Of a DNA stretch of 64,000 bases, positions 24,468 to 33,977 are shown piece after piece (within the stretch, counting starts at the first letter, position 1; every line of letters begins with the position of its first letter). The position numbers and the translations under genes were made by a program. This DNA comes from Lateolabrax maculatus (lineage: Eukaryota; Chordata; Actinopteri; Acropomatiformes; Lateolabracidae): assembly GCA_031216445.1 (NCBI GenBank), contig CM062215.1, positions 10,666,501-10,730,500 of the forward strand. The letters are read 5' to 3'. The notes under the pieces are model-generated. The model worked only from the letters and a program-made list of their open reading frames with translations. It did no database searches and had not been told where the DNA came from.

Positions 24468-25154
24468 CTTGCACTGCTCCATGCACGTCCTCACCGAATA
24501 TGCCCCCGGCTCGTATTTCTGAGCCAGGAGCTCAAAGTCCTCGTACTTCTCCTGGGCGTGCTGGTCGTAGCGCTGGTACGCCTGGACGCACAGGCTGCAT
24601 CGGGCCGTGTCGCCGTCGCCGAGCACGTCGAGGCTGCAGTTCAGATTGTCCGGACTCGTCGACCCGTAAAACAAATCCAGCAGAGAGTAGGAGTTACAAA
24701 AGGAGAGGTACAAATCGCTCATATTTACAGCCCGCGGCCCCTCTTGGTCGGAAAGGCCCCTGCACAAATGGTCGGCGTCCGCGAAAGTGAAGCAGTCTTT
24801 AGATAAACTATCCCGGCGGCAAGTTTCGAGCCGCCACAAATGTTTGGTGGAGTTTCCTATAAAAATAGCATCTGGTTTTCCTCTGAGGCTGCTGTGTGCT
24901 GAGTGGGTCCGGGGGGAGAGGAGGTGCGAGGACGCGAACTTGACCCGGGTCCGGGCCAGCTTGGCCTCGGCGCAGAACCACAGGTGATCAGAGAGGAGGA
25001 TGGTGAGGAACAGGAGGGACGCCAAGGACAGTCGCCATCTCTGCGCCCTCTCGGAGTCGGTGAACAGCTTCTGGTTGTCGCGGGGGGGCTCGAGCCAGAT
25101 TTGGAAGCCGTCGTCGTCGTCTTGCTGCCAACCCGTCCCAGCACCCCTGGTCAT
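24468..25154 (-). CDS. nalf1: NALF1 (FAM155A), exon 1: NALCN channel auxiliary subunit
   Basis: Encodes the first 229 residues of NALF1, the membrane-anchored, extracellular cysteine-rich subunit of the NALCN sodium-leak channel complex (with UNC79 and UNC80), which sets neuronal resting excitability. Start chosen at MTRGA (ATG ending at 25154) because mammalian NALF1 begins MTRGAW; an in-frame ATG eight codons upstream (25178) is possible. Visible features: DSERAQRWRLSLASLLFL leading into a membrane segment at residues about 40-60, then FCAEAKLARTR. Cysteines lie at 112, 121, 131, 153, 173, 186, 189, 224 and 228. N-glycosylation sequons are NST 101, NMS 144 and NCS 172. CVQAYQRYDQHAQEKYEDF is family-typical. 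The long polyglutamine tract of mammalian NALF1 is absent. The exon ends QCK at a good donor (AAG then GTAGGA), phase 0. The paralogue NALF2 is less likely from the LLSDHLWFCAEAK segment and from linkage to LIG4 and IRS2. Confidence 0.93.
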
Positions 25155-25830
25155 ATTTCGGGAACCGGCCGACTCCACCGTGGGGGCTCCGCTGCCGCAA
25201 CAGTCATTGACGTTGGGGTCCGCGTCGCGTTTTCCCTCCGCCCTCAGGATGTCCGGCGGTGGGTCGTCCCCGGCTGGCCTGCGCGTTCGGCGGCGAGTCC
25301 CATCAAAACGAGCGCGGGCCGGATGGCGAAGTCAGACGCTGGCGACCGCGGGCCGCATCCTCCATGGCTGTCCGCCCCGAGCCCCGCGCCGCGCCGCGCC
25401 GCTGCGCTCCTCTTGCGTAGCCCCGGCTCCCGTTTTTTTGTTGTTTTTTTTTTATGTTTTTTTTTTTTTTTTTTTTAGGAAAACACTCACCGACGCCTTT
25501 TACGTCTCCCCCGGCCGCGGTCGTGCAGGGGCAAGGGCGCTGTCCCCTTCCAGCATGGCGGAGCGGCGGCTGCCTTCGGTGTCGGCAGGGCGGGCCTGCA
25601 GCCTGGCGACGGACCTGGTTTTTCGCGTCTTCGAGCCCTCGCCGTCTTCAGCGCGCCGCCGTCGTCAGGTTGCCGCCATGTTCGCCGAGAGACGGTGTGT
25701 GTGTGCTCGCGGGGAGGCGGCGTCGAGTCGGCCGCGGCGACCGGCGGCGCTTCCGGCCGTGACGTTCAAAATAAAGGTCGCGGGCGGACTGGCGTCGCTT
25801 GGTGCCACGGCCGCCTCTGTGGGATTGGAA
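24880..25830 (-). promoter_or_regulatory. CpG-rich island: NALF1 5' end and presumed promoter
   Basis: High GC with frequent CG dinucleotides covers exon 1 and about 650 bases upstream, typical of a vertebrate CpG-island promoter. A T-rich run of roughly 50 bases on the plus strand (25433-25480; A-rich on the NALF1 strand) lies about 300 bases upstream of the start codon. No TATA box could be placed, so the transcription start is not assigned. A plus-strand open frame of 305 codons across the island is a by-product of GC-rich, stop-poor DNA. Confidence 0.6.
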
Positions 25831-25884
25831 GAAGTATTCCCCCCCCCCCCCCCCCCCCCCCCACATGTGTCCTGTTATCTAGAT

Positions 25885-26193
25885 CAATGGTGCCCAACCT
25901 TTGCGTCACCCTTATAAACGCAGCAGGATCTATTTGTGACCCCTCATCACAGCAAAAATCGCTTGGATTGTTTCAGTTGGAGTTTTTTTTTTAGAGCAGG
26001 TCAAACTATCCAGTATTCACAGGGGGAAAAAGTTTAAGTCAAGACAAGTCAGAAAAAATAAACATTTCCGCACAATCATTTTATGTAACAGAGAATATAT
26101 TTTCCTTTTTATCCCTTTAACTCTCTTTTGACCTCTCAGATTTATGTTGAGACCCCTTCAGGGGGTCCTGAGCCCCACGGTTAGGAGCCACTG
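25885..26193 (+). mobile_element. hAT-type non-autonomous DNA transposon (309 bp)
   Basis: Left end CAATGGTGCCCAACC and right end GGTTAGGAGCCACTG form imperfect terminal inverted repeats of the hAT form CAGTGGTTCCCAACC. Flanks are ATCTAGAT on the left and ATCTAGGC on the right. That is an 8-bp target-site duplication with two mismatches whose centre TCTAG fits the hAT target preference. No transposase frame is present, so it is a MITE-like derivative. It lies about 0.7 kb upstream of the NALF1 start codon. Confidence 0.82.
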
Positions 26194-28756
26194 ATCTAGG
26201 CTATCCCAGGGTGCAGCTTCCTCTTTTGTTTAAAGTGCATTTTAGTTCTATATTGTCATTTTAAAGTTTTTTAGACAAAACATAGCAGGCTGGCTAATAG
26301 CCTACTGGTGTATTAACAAATATGCACTGTTTGGTTCAATAAGGAAATAGGAAATAATAATAATAATAAACATGTTTACTGCTTTTCGAACCACAACAGA
26401 AATTCTATTTCAGATCAAACTTGAACAAACGACCGCATGTTTTTCTTGATAGTGATTGTGCGGCTGTATATTTTATTTTGAAAGTCAAATCGCCCGACCT
26501 CCGGTATTGTGCTCCCTCATTTTTTCCAGCTCGACAAAACCCCTCCGCCTCTGACGTTATGCGCGCGCACCGCCGCCACCGCATCCCTCGGCACTTCAGG
26601 TGCGTCAAGTCCGCCGGAACATCACCGCGGATGTCGTGCTCCTGACTTCAAAATCAAAGCCTGTGATGTAAGGCTGCAAAGTGAATGGTGTCTCAACGAA
26701 TCGGGTCGGTAGCACAGAGAATAAAGACAAAAAAAAACAACTATCAAAATCAAAAACGTCCAGCTGTGGAGCAGATACTGAACACTAGGCCCGGCTGACT
26801 GGATAAGGAGAGTCCGCGACGACGGTTTTATTTTGAAGATGTCCACCTGCTTCCAGCCTGCGTGGCAGCTGGCTTGACACCGGGCCAGTCAGACAGGTTG
26901 GCACTCACCTGGTTTCAGTCCCAGGCGAGATGCTCTCGTCCAGAGAAAGGAGTCTGTCTCCTCTTTAAAGGACAGTGCCAATGTTTTTGCACGTTCAGGC
27001 CCATTTCAAATCAAGTGCGCTTCACAACACGGCCATCGGTTTTTAGGAGCCCGGGCTGCTGTTGTGTTCCAGACATCAGTGTTTTTTTTTTTTTTTTGTC
27101 AACCACTTGTTCTCAATTATTTTCTGTTCATTATAAAAAAAAAAAACTTAAACTTAGTGGAGATAGGTAATCCATCACAGTGAACAGCTTTGATGCTTTT
27201 ATTTTCTGTAATGCAAATTGTGTCATTGTCGCGCCATAATGCAATGCAGCTGCTTAAATCAATGAGCACTTACAACTCCATTACCACTCAGAGACAACCT
27301 TGACAACAATTAAAGCGGACATGATGTTTATTGTGATGGATTGCCTAAACCACGCAGGTCTCTGCAAGTTAATCTGGAAACAGTAGTGAAACGGTTGGAA
27401 ATCAGCAGCTGCCTGGAAGGTGGGAGAACGGTTTAAAAGTCGGACACATTACAGCACGCGGTGGAAATGTCTTGTACTTAAGTCACAAAGGGGGCAAAAA
27501 TCAGACGCTGAAAATAGAACACTTTGATGCAAATGGGTGCTTTTGAAAATGTACTAGACTGTAATTCATGAGCAGAGTAGGGTAAGGGACATTTCAACAC
27601 GTTGGTCAAATAGAGTATATATAAATATTCATGAACTTTATGACCACTTATTTAGCAGGGACAAAATGGAGCTTGATTCTCTGTTGTGTTTGATTGCATT
27701 TCTTCGTTGAGGGTGGGCTGCGCTAATTGCTGTAGACAAACCTTCCCTGCAGCCATGAGCCTCTGTTTGGTCTCTACAGGAGTTCATTTATTTCAGCTGA
27801 GTGCATGCGGCCGCTGGTTGTCTAGGGGCCGCTTCCAAACCATTTGTCTCTGCTTGTGTCCAGTGTGCTCGCCAGGACCATCTCTCCGATAGCTACGGCC
27901 AGCCTAATTAGAGCATTTATCCCATTAGGACGTGGTCTTTTCTGCAACGCTCGCTTTCAGCAGCTGCTGTTTTTATCTCCAGATCCTCGGGACGGATAAT
28001 CTGTTCCTGCGAGTCCTTTTCAGAGGACCAGCAGTTAGACTTTCCAAGACCAACAGTTGGGCTGCAGCGACACAAGCCTCACACACTGGAATAAGCTCAA
28101 GTTGAGTTCCTCTAATTAGAGCCTGTCAGTCACACACTCCGCATCACCTGGAAATAGTCCAGAGTGGGCGACGGGTTACAGAGTGCGTGCCCAGGCACAA
28201 TTTTAATTTAATTTTTTAACCAGTAGTGAAGCTCATTCTGCTCTCGACTATTTTATGCTTTTGTGTTGTCTTTGGCCGAGAATGTCTTACAGATAGAATT
28301 TTAATTAATTTGTTTAACGGTGACAAAAAAATCTAACCCACAGGGAACACTACAACATGAGAGCCATTCTTCACAGTATACGATTAGGAACAGGTACCTC
28401 AACACTTTTAATTTGAAAATGTATTCATGCGGCATTTACGCACAACAATACCCAGGACACCACAAGCAGCTACCTGCACCCTTGAGGCGATGGTAATGAA
28501 GGTTATAACATATCAATGAGTCCCAAGGCACATTGATGACATTTTTGAAGACAGGAAAACATGGGGACATCTTTGTTGGAGGGCCTTGAGCTGAACCGGT
28601 TTTAACGTACCCCTGTGGTGTCCCTCGGTCTCTCTCTCTGCCAGCTGAGTACAACGCTGAAGAGCTGAGGCAAAGGCCATCACTTCACACAGACGCTCGA
28701 TTTTAGTTAATTACCCATTTTTGAGGACAAATTCTTCACTCCAGACACAACCTGTG
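26194..28756. other. Intergenic region between NALF1 promoter and LIG4 3' end
   Basis: About 2.6 kb between the NALF1 5' side and the LIG4 polyadenylation site. It contains TTTTATTTTGAAR words at 26468 and 26826, the reverse word CTTCAAAATC near 26645, A/T homopolymers near 27.08 and 27.14 kb, and otherwise unique-looking sequence. No coding exon recognised. The 27.7-28.2 kb portion is non-repetitive and could hold distal regulatory sequence. Confidence 0.6.
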
Positions 28757-28776
28757 TTTAAAACCAATTCAAGATA

Positions 28777-28782
28777 TTTATT
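28777..28782 (-). terminator. lig4: LIG4 polyadenylation signal
   Basis: AATAAA on the minus strand (TTTATT on plus), about 300 bases after the LIG4 stop codon. It is followed by a G/T-rich stretch (GGTTGTGTCTGG) suitable as a downstream element. This implies a 3'UTR of about 320 nt and cleavage near 28.76 kb. Confidence 0.65.
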
Positions 28783-29079
28783 AGAATTGTATGTACATAC
28801 TTAATTATAAATAAAAGCACAAAGGCACAGATCATAAAAAGAGGGCTAACTGTCCAAGACTCAGCTACTAAGCCCTATCATCCCAGAAATTATACAGTTT
28901 TTAGTAACTGCTCGGATAAAAGTTAAAAAGCGGGAGGGGGGGCAGTGACCTATCAATTTAAAAGTACTTTTATTAAATAGCTTATTACTAATCTTATTAG
29001 GAATTAATTAAAATAGTAGCTATAATAGAATTTATCTCAAGTGTCAACTTAAATCGTGTGTATATCAGCAGAAGACTCT

Positions 29080-29749
29080 TCAAACTAAGTAGTCTGTGTC
29101 ATTCATCAGATACCCTGCTTCGATTGATTCGGTGACCCATGAGTCCCTTACAATCTTAAACTTCTTCTTAAAGCAGCGCCTCAGAGTCCTTAAGTCCAGA
29201 AGTCTTGTTTCCTCTGCGATAATGACATGAGAGACTCCTTCCTTTAACTTCTGCACCACCGTGCCTCCATGGTAGCGAAACTCCAGCGCTCTGATGTCCA
29301 AACAGGTGGAAGGTATGGCGGTTTTAGGGTCTTCGATGTCGGCGTAGCTGTCCATGTAAACCGTGAAAGGTCTGAACATGCTTGTGGGAAGGTCCTCCCA
29401 GCCGTAACGCTGCTCTACCTGGCTGACATTCACCGTCGCAGTCGCGTCCACGCTGCTGATCCGGCCAAACACCTCCTTCAGCTGCTGCTCGTCTGTCTCC
29501 ACAAAGTAGCTGTCGCCATAGCTGTCGTACTCCTTGGCGAAGTGCTCCCTGGTGGAGGGCGACATGTGGATCATGTGACACGGCTGCCATGGGATCACTT
29601 CCTTCTGGCCCAGGCACTCCAGGAGCCAGGTGGCCCACACCACGTCATGCTGGTCGGACGAAATCAGGTTCTTCACGCGCATGTTTTCCACTCCGGCAAT
29701 CACGCAGTAGGTGTCCCGTCCTGGGTTTTGAACAACGATACCGCCGCAC
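29080..29749 (-). CDS. lig4: DNA ligase IV, C-terminal coding exon (rest of BRCT1, XRCC4-binding linker, BRCT2)
   Basis: Encodes the last 222 residues of DNA ligase IV, starting with a split Arg codon (AG from the previous exon plus G here). The reading begins CGGIVVQNPGRDTYCVIAGV, the core of BRCT1. Next comes the inter-BRCT linker with PWQPCHMIHMSPSTREHFAK and YDSYGDSYFVETDEQQLKEV, the segment that wraps around the XRCC4 coiled coil. Then comes BRCT2, with SHVIIAEETRLLDLRTLRR, KFKIVRDSWVTESI and the end DTDYLV. The acceptor is TTCTCATTAG at 29760-29750. With the upstream exon the protein is 910 residues, against 911 in human. No frameshift or premature stop is seen. Mammalian LIG4 has its whole coding sequence in one exon, so this exon boundary is a notable difference. 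Confidence 0.95.
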
Positions 29750-30602
29750 CTAATGAGAAGATGACATCATTGTTTGTCAAACAATACTTTAAAGCGTGAC
29801 TTTTGAAAGAACAAATAACACAATAATAAATTAAATGATTAACTTATAAGCAATAAATTGCTCAATTCAGGACACTCAGTGGTTTTGCTGCTACAGCTTT
29901 ACTTGGTCTGGTATGACTGACTTAATGTTAACAAACTTTAGATAGATATTGCTGTTTAACATCACTGAGCCAGACTTCACTCTCAACTCTTCTCTGCTTG
30001 TGGTGCTGTTATACCGTTTTGTAGCTGTATCATGTATTATCATGTAATTGCTGCTTGAGGTCACAGTGACTGCTGTTCACCAAAAGTTTCAGTCTCCCCT
30101 TAAAGTGGCTATAATCAATATTTTTATATTAACAAAGGATTAAAGGAATGTAATGTGTGATGTACAAGATGTCGCTGGAGCATTTTAGCATCTTTCAGCT
30201 TATTGTTTTGGTTTACTGTTTTCAGCAAAAAAGCTCTGATAAACCCACTGGACTCTACCTGCCTAGCACCAGATAGCTGACAGACAAGGTTAGTGACTAG
30301 TTGTTTAACATAGGGGAGCATTTAGCAACTAAAGAGCCAAATATGTTTCTCAGGAGTTGGTGGAGACTAAAACAGAGCCAAAAGGAAAGTGAACATTGGA
30401 CTTCGAATCATCAGGTGCACACAAACATGACTCCAAAGGAATGCTAATGTCAGCTGGATGTGTAAATAAGCAACTGTTTGTTTACATGTTGGCCATATAA
30501 AATGATAAATAATAATATGTCATTGTCGTGTTCACATCATCCTCATTCTATTTTCTAGTTCAACAATTAGACAAAAGGCTTGTTTAACCGATGTCATGTT
30601 AC
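29750..30602 (-). other. lig4: LIG4 coding intron (853 bp) filled largely by repeat sequence
   Basis: Bounded by donor AG/GTAACA and acceptor TTCTCATTAG/G on the minus strand. Removing it restores a continuous BRCT1 domain. The plus-strand sequence 30006-30510 has the look of a common fish interspersed repeat (GAGGTCACAGTGACTGCTGT, AGATGTCGCTGGAGCATTTT, AGTTGGTGGAGACTAAAAC, AATGCTAATGTCAGCTGGAT). A related fragment lies at 11.35 kb in NALF1 intron 1. Confidence 0.9.
30006..30510 (+). repeat. Interspersed repeat inside the LIG4 intron (family F)
   Basis: Recognised by recurrent words also familiar from other fish genomes (TGCTGTTCACCAAAAGTTTC, CAAGATGTCGCTGGAGC, GGAAAGTGAACATTGGACTT, GGATGTGTAAATAAGCAACT). 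It occupies about 60% of the intron. No terminal repeats or target duplications could be defined, and no protein-coding frame remains. Confidence 0.6.
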
Positions 30603-32665
30603 CTGGCTACGCCCTTTTCCAGCTCAGCCTTGGGGTGATCCTCTGTGCCATTCAGGATACAGAACTCCACATCCTCGAACATATCCGTCTCCTTGGTTAC
30701 GCCGGAGAGGTCCTGGGGCTTGAAGTGGTCGATGACCCCGACCAGCTTCTTGGGTTTGGCCGGCAGCTTGCGCTTCTTCTTTTGTGGTTCGTTGTCATCG
30801 ATGTGAAGGTGCCGCGAGGCGAGTTTCCCAGACGCCTTGCTGCGGAACTGATCCAGCTCTGCCAGAGTCATGCACTGGTGCCACTCCTTGTCGTCGCGGA
30901 TCTTCTCGATCCTGGGGAAGCGCAGGGTGCAGTTGGTTTTATACATGTCGCTTCCGACTATTTCAGCCGCCTTGACCTGAATGATGACCGAGTTGCAGGG
31001 TTCAATGTAAACTTCTGGTTTCTCTGTCCCACACAAAATGGATGCTGGCGGGTCATTTCTCCGATACACTTTCCAGTGCTTGGCTAGCTTTAAACCAAGG
31101 TCGTACAACTCCTTCATGGTGTAGCCAGAGCCGATGCGGCAGAATGTGTGGAAAACCGAGGGTTTCTCACCAGGCTTTGGAGCTTCGGCAATGGCACATA
31201 AGAAATGGGACATCATACCACCCCGTCTCCCTTTCCCCCAGTAGCCACCAACAATCAGCAGGTCAAGCTCATCCATCAAGCCATCCACATACTCTGGCTT
31301 TATTTTCAGCCATCCCTCCCCCCGCTTATCGGGTTTGTAGATGGACAAAGGATCCTTCACCATGATCCCCTCTTCTCTGCTGTCAATGGCGTCATTGAGG
31401 GCATTCACCACCTCCTGCATGGTTCTGGCATCGGTCTTTGGCACCAGGTGTATCCTTCCCTTGACTGGGTTGAAAACTGTCTGAAGGGTCTCGTAGCGCT
31501 TCTTCAGAGTTTCTTTGCCAAGCTTCTGGTCGTTGACTAACAACACGTCAAACACGCAGAAGCACGTCTGCAACTCAGAGTCCTCCATGAGCCTCTTGAT
31601 GTCAAATTTGCTCCCTTTCTGCATGAAGGTCTCCGCGGCTGGGTTGTACGCCATCATCTCACCGTCAAGGATGCAGTTTACAACGTGGCTTTTAAAAACG
31701 TTGTGGATGTGAGGCGTCAGTGATCCCTCCAGTGGGGATCCTCCAAACTGCTGGGTGTATTCAAAAGCGTTTCGGCTAAAGTACTTGTACACGTCTCCGT
31801 CTTTGTGCAGTTGTATACGCTCCCCGTCCAGCTTGGTCTGAACGAAGAAAGGGCTGTTTCCCATCTGCTTCTCCACATTGCGGATGTTCGCCACAGCTGC
31901 CAACATAGGCTTGAAAGCAGAGAAGAGTCCGATAGAAACCTCGCTTAATGAAACGGAGGGGTCGTGGAGCTGCTGGCACACCTTGTTTAAGTCAGTGTTG
32001 ACGTTGTAGAAGTCAGCCGCATCCGGGTGGAAGACCTGGAGAACAGTTTCTTTGCTGATTCCGAGCTTCATGTCCTTCAGGATCATTCTGATGAGCCATT
32101 TTTGCTCGAGAGCCGAGCTCTGGGTGATGAGGTGCAGCAGGCTCTTTTTCACAAGATCCTTCTGCTTGCTAGCGTTGTTGATGGCCACAGAGTCCAGAAA
32201 GTCATTGACCTCTTTGATGCTGAGGGTTCCTTGGCTGGTGCACCGTTTCTTCAGGACAAAGTACGCCATGCCGGCAAAGTCTCCAGCTTCTCCTTGGGAT
32301 GTAGTCGGAGCACGGTAGTTCAACAGTTTATTGGCTTCCGGGCCATTCTTTGGGAGGCCTAATACATCAATGTAGAGTTTGGCTAACATGTTCTCTTTGA
32401 TGCCATACGCCATACGCTCTCGTTCGAAGGGGGGGACTATGAGGCGTATGGCTGGGTAGAAAGAGTCTGTTGTTTTGGGGTTGTCTTTGTGGAGTGCAGA
32501 ATGAAACTTCCTCCATGACTCAATGAAATCCCGGAGGATCTTGGATTTATCTGGACGGAGTTTAGACTTCTGGATTTTCTCTAAAGTGGTACACAGGTGA
32601 AGGAAAGGAACCTGGGCAGCCACAGAGGGTTGACCTGCAGCCTCGCTTTTGGAAGTTCCCTCCAT
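30603..32665 (-). CDS. lig4: DNA ligase IV, N-terminal coding exon (DNA-binding, catalytic and OB domains)
   Basis: ATP-dependent ligase of non-homologous end joining and V(D)J recombination; it works in the nucleus with XRCC4 and XLF. Encodes residues 1-687 plus two bases of codon 688. The DNA-binding domain covers about 1-245. The nucleotidyltransferase domain has motif I KLDGER with the adenylated Lys at 278, motif III LDGEMMAY near 333, motif IV EEGIMVKDP near 431 and motif V GWLKIKPEY at 451. The OB-fold follows with GGYWGKGRRGG near 473 and FPRIEKIRDD near 583. A basic stretch KKKRKLPAKPKK near 629 is a probable nuclear localisation signal, and BRCT1 begins near 660. The start ATG at 32665 follows an acceptor (TTGACATTACAG) only eight bases upstream and has A at -3. 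All catalytic residues are intact, so the gene looks functional. Confidence 0.97.
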
Positions 32666-32673
32666 GTTGAAAT

Positions 32674-33864
32674 CTGTAATGTCAAAGACAAAAATCAGCC
32701 TCGTAGTGACAGATCAACAATGCACTTTGCAGTTTGGAAATAGTTAATTCTTTCCAATAAATGAATTATATAGAGCTGAAATGCTCATTTAATTGATGAT
32801 TAATATAACTATTTTAGATTTAATAGATTAATCTTTAAGTCATTTTTCAAATAAATATGCCAAATATCTTCCTGGTTCCAGCTTCTCAAATGTGACCATT
32901 TGATGCTTTCCTTTGTCTTGTGATAGTAAACTGAATATCAAAAAAACAAAAAACAATTTAAACATGTCACCTGGGGCTTTAGGAAATTGTGATGGGCATT
33001 TTGCATTATTTTATGACATTTTATAGACCAAATGATTATTCTATTAATAGCTTTCTCTATTAATCTAATAATTGATAATAAAAATAGTTAGAAAAGAGTT
33101 AAAAAAAAGTAGTTGCAGCTCTAATTATTTTAATTCATAGTAGTGGTTTTGTTTTCAAAGGGACCTTTTAGTGTCTAAATGTAAAATATCAAAAGTATTT
33201 GTTGTAAACAGTTAAATATTTAGTATGAAAGAGTTCTAATATGAATATCAACAATTGGCAAAGTTAGTATGAAAAACATTATTATTATTATTATTATTAT
33301 GCAGCCCTATCATATCAATTACTGGCTTTGACTTAGTATAATGTAATCAAATAAACAATGAGTGATTAGCCCAGGCCAAAGAACTCTTCTTTCTTTCTCT
33401 TTTCAGTTTATCACAAACAAGTGGCCCATCTTCAATATTGTACTACATTATAATACAAACATAACATTGAGAACTCGGCAAAAGTTAACAATAAAGCCAA
33501 TCTACCAACTATGATACATGATTAGTGATGAGTGAAGTGCACATTACCCAAACAAACGTTTCTTACCAGTTCTTACTGTTCCACACACTGCTTAGCTGCA
33601 GATTAATGGTCCACAGGAGTCAAACCTCAACATGTTCAGACATGTCTCACAACGACAGGGAGCTTGTTTTTATCTGACGAGCAAACGAGAACAAAAACTG
33701 TCTAAACCTGTTTTTAGCTGTTAGTCGTGCGTTTGGAGGTTTTTGTATTATATTAACATTTACTGTTTACTGCGCGCTTCCTTTTGAAAACCTCAGCAGC
33801 AGGAGCTCGAAGCCGAGCAGTGACGGAGAGATAAGCGGCGAAATAAAGTCGACTTCACGGTTAC
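32674..33864 (-). other. lig4: LIG4 5'UTR intron, carrying a family A element
   Basis: The acceptor TTGACATTACAG lies just upstream of the start codon. The best upstream donor in the GC-richer promoter area is AGCAAG/GTAACC at 33865/33864. The intron holds a full family A element (32771-33123), an ATT trinucleotide run near 33.28 kb and AT-rich sequence. Confidence 0.7.
32771..33123 (+). mobile_element. Family A element, full length, with target-site duplication
   Basis: Begins TAGAGCTGAAATGCTCATTT and ends AGTAGTTGCAGCTCTA, so the ends are inverted repeats. If the element proper is AGAGCTG...CAGCTCT, the flanks are AATTATAT and AATTATTT, an 8-bp direct duplication with one mismatch, suggesting hAT-type transposition. 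The interior has TTCCTGGTTCCAGCTTCTCA, TGATAGTAAACTGAATATC and GACATTTTATAGACCAAATG. No transposase is encoded. Confidence 0.78.
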
Positions 33865-33950
33865 CTTGCTCTTTTTCTCCTCCACACACCGGGCTGCCAC
33901 TTGTTGTCACAGCGAGCTACATGTTGAACGCTTCCTCATACTCCGAGCGG
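33865..33950 (-). other. lig4: Probable LIG4 non-coding first exon and promoter edge
   Basis: Inferred from the donor AGCAAG/GTAACC facing the acceptor at 32674. The right-hand limit (transcription start) is a guess; the local GC rise and loss of repeats place it around 33.94-34.0 kb. If the exon reaches 33939 it contains two upstream start codons: one opening a 10-codon frame (33939-33907) and one immediately followed by a stop (ATGTAG, 33922-33917). No TATA box is seen. Confidence 0.55.
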
Positions 33951-33956
33951 GGACCT

Positions 33957-33977
33957 CCAGGGAAAACGTTCCCCTGG
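33957..33977. promoter_or_regulatory. Near-perfect 21-bp inverted repeat at the LIG4 promoter
   Basis: CCAGGG AAAACGTT CCCCTGG reads nearly the same on the other strand, centred on AACGTT. It lies just upstream of the presumed LIG4 first exon. It could be a dimeric factor site, or chance. Confidence 0.35.

Noticed and set aside
24224..24806. Two plus-strand open frames of about 185 codons opposite NALF1 exon 1
   Set aside because: Shadows of the exon plus Pro/His runs from poly-C and CCA repeats; no recognisable protein.
25000..25917. 305-codon plus-strand open frame across the NALF1 CpG island
   Set aside because: Overlaps NALF1 exon 1 antisense; composition-driven (Arg/Ala/Ser/Pro rich), crosses poly-T and poly-C tracts coded as Phe and Pro runs; no domain.
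29269..31540. Plus-strand open frames (up to 176 codons) opposite LIG4
   Set aside because: Antisense shadows of conserved LIG4 coding sequence; the minus-strand ligase explains the lack of stops.
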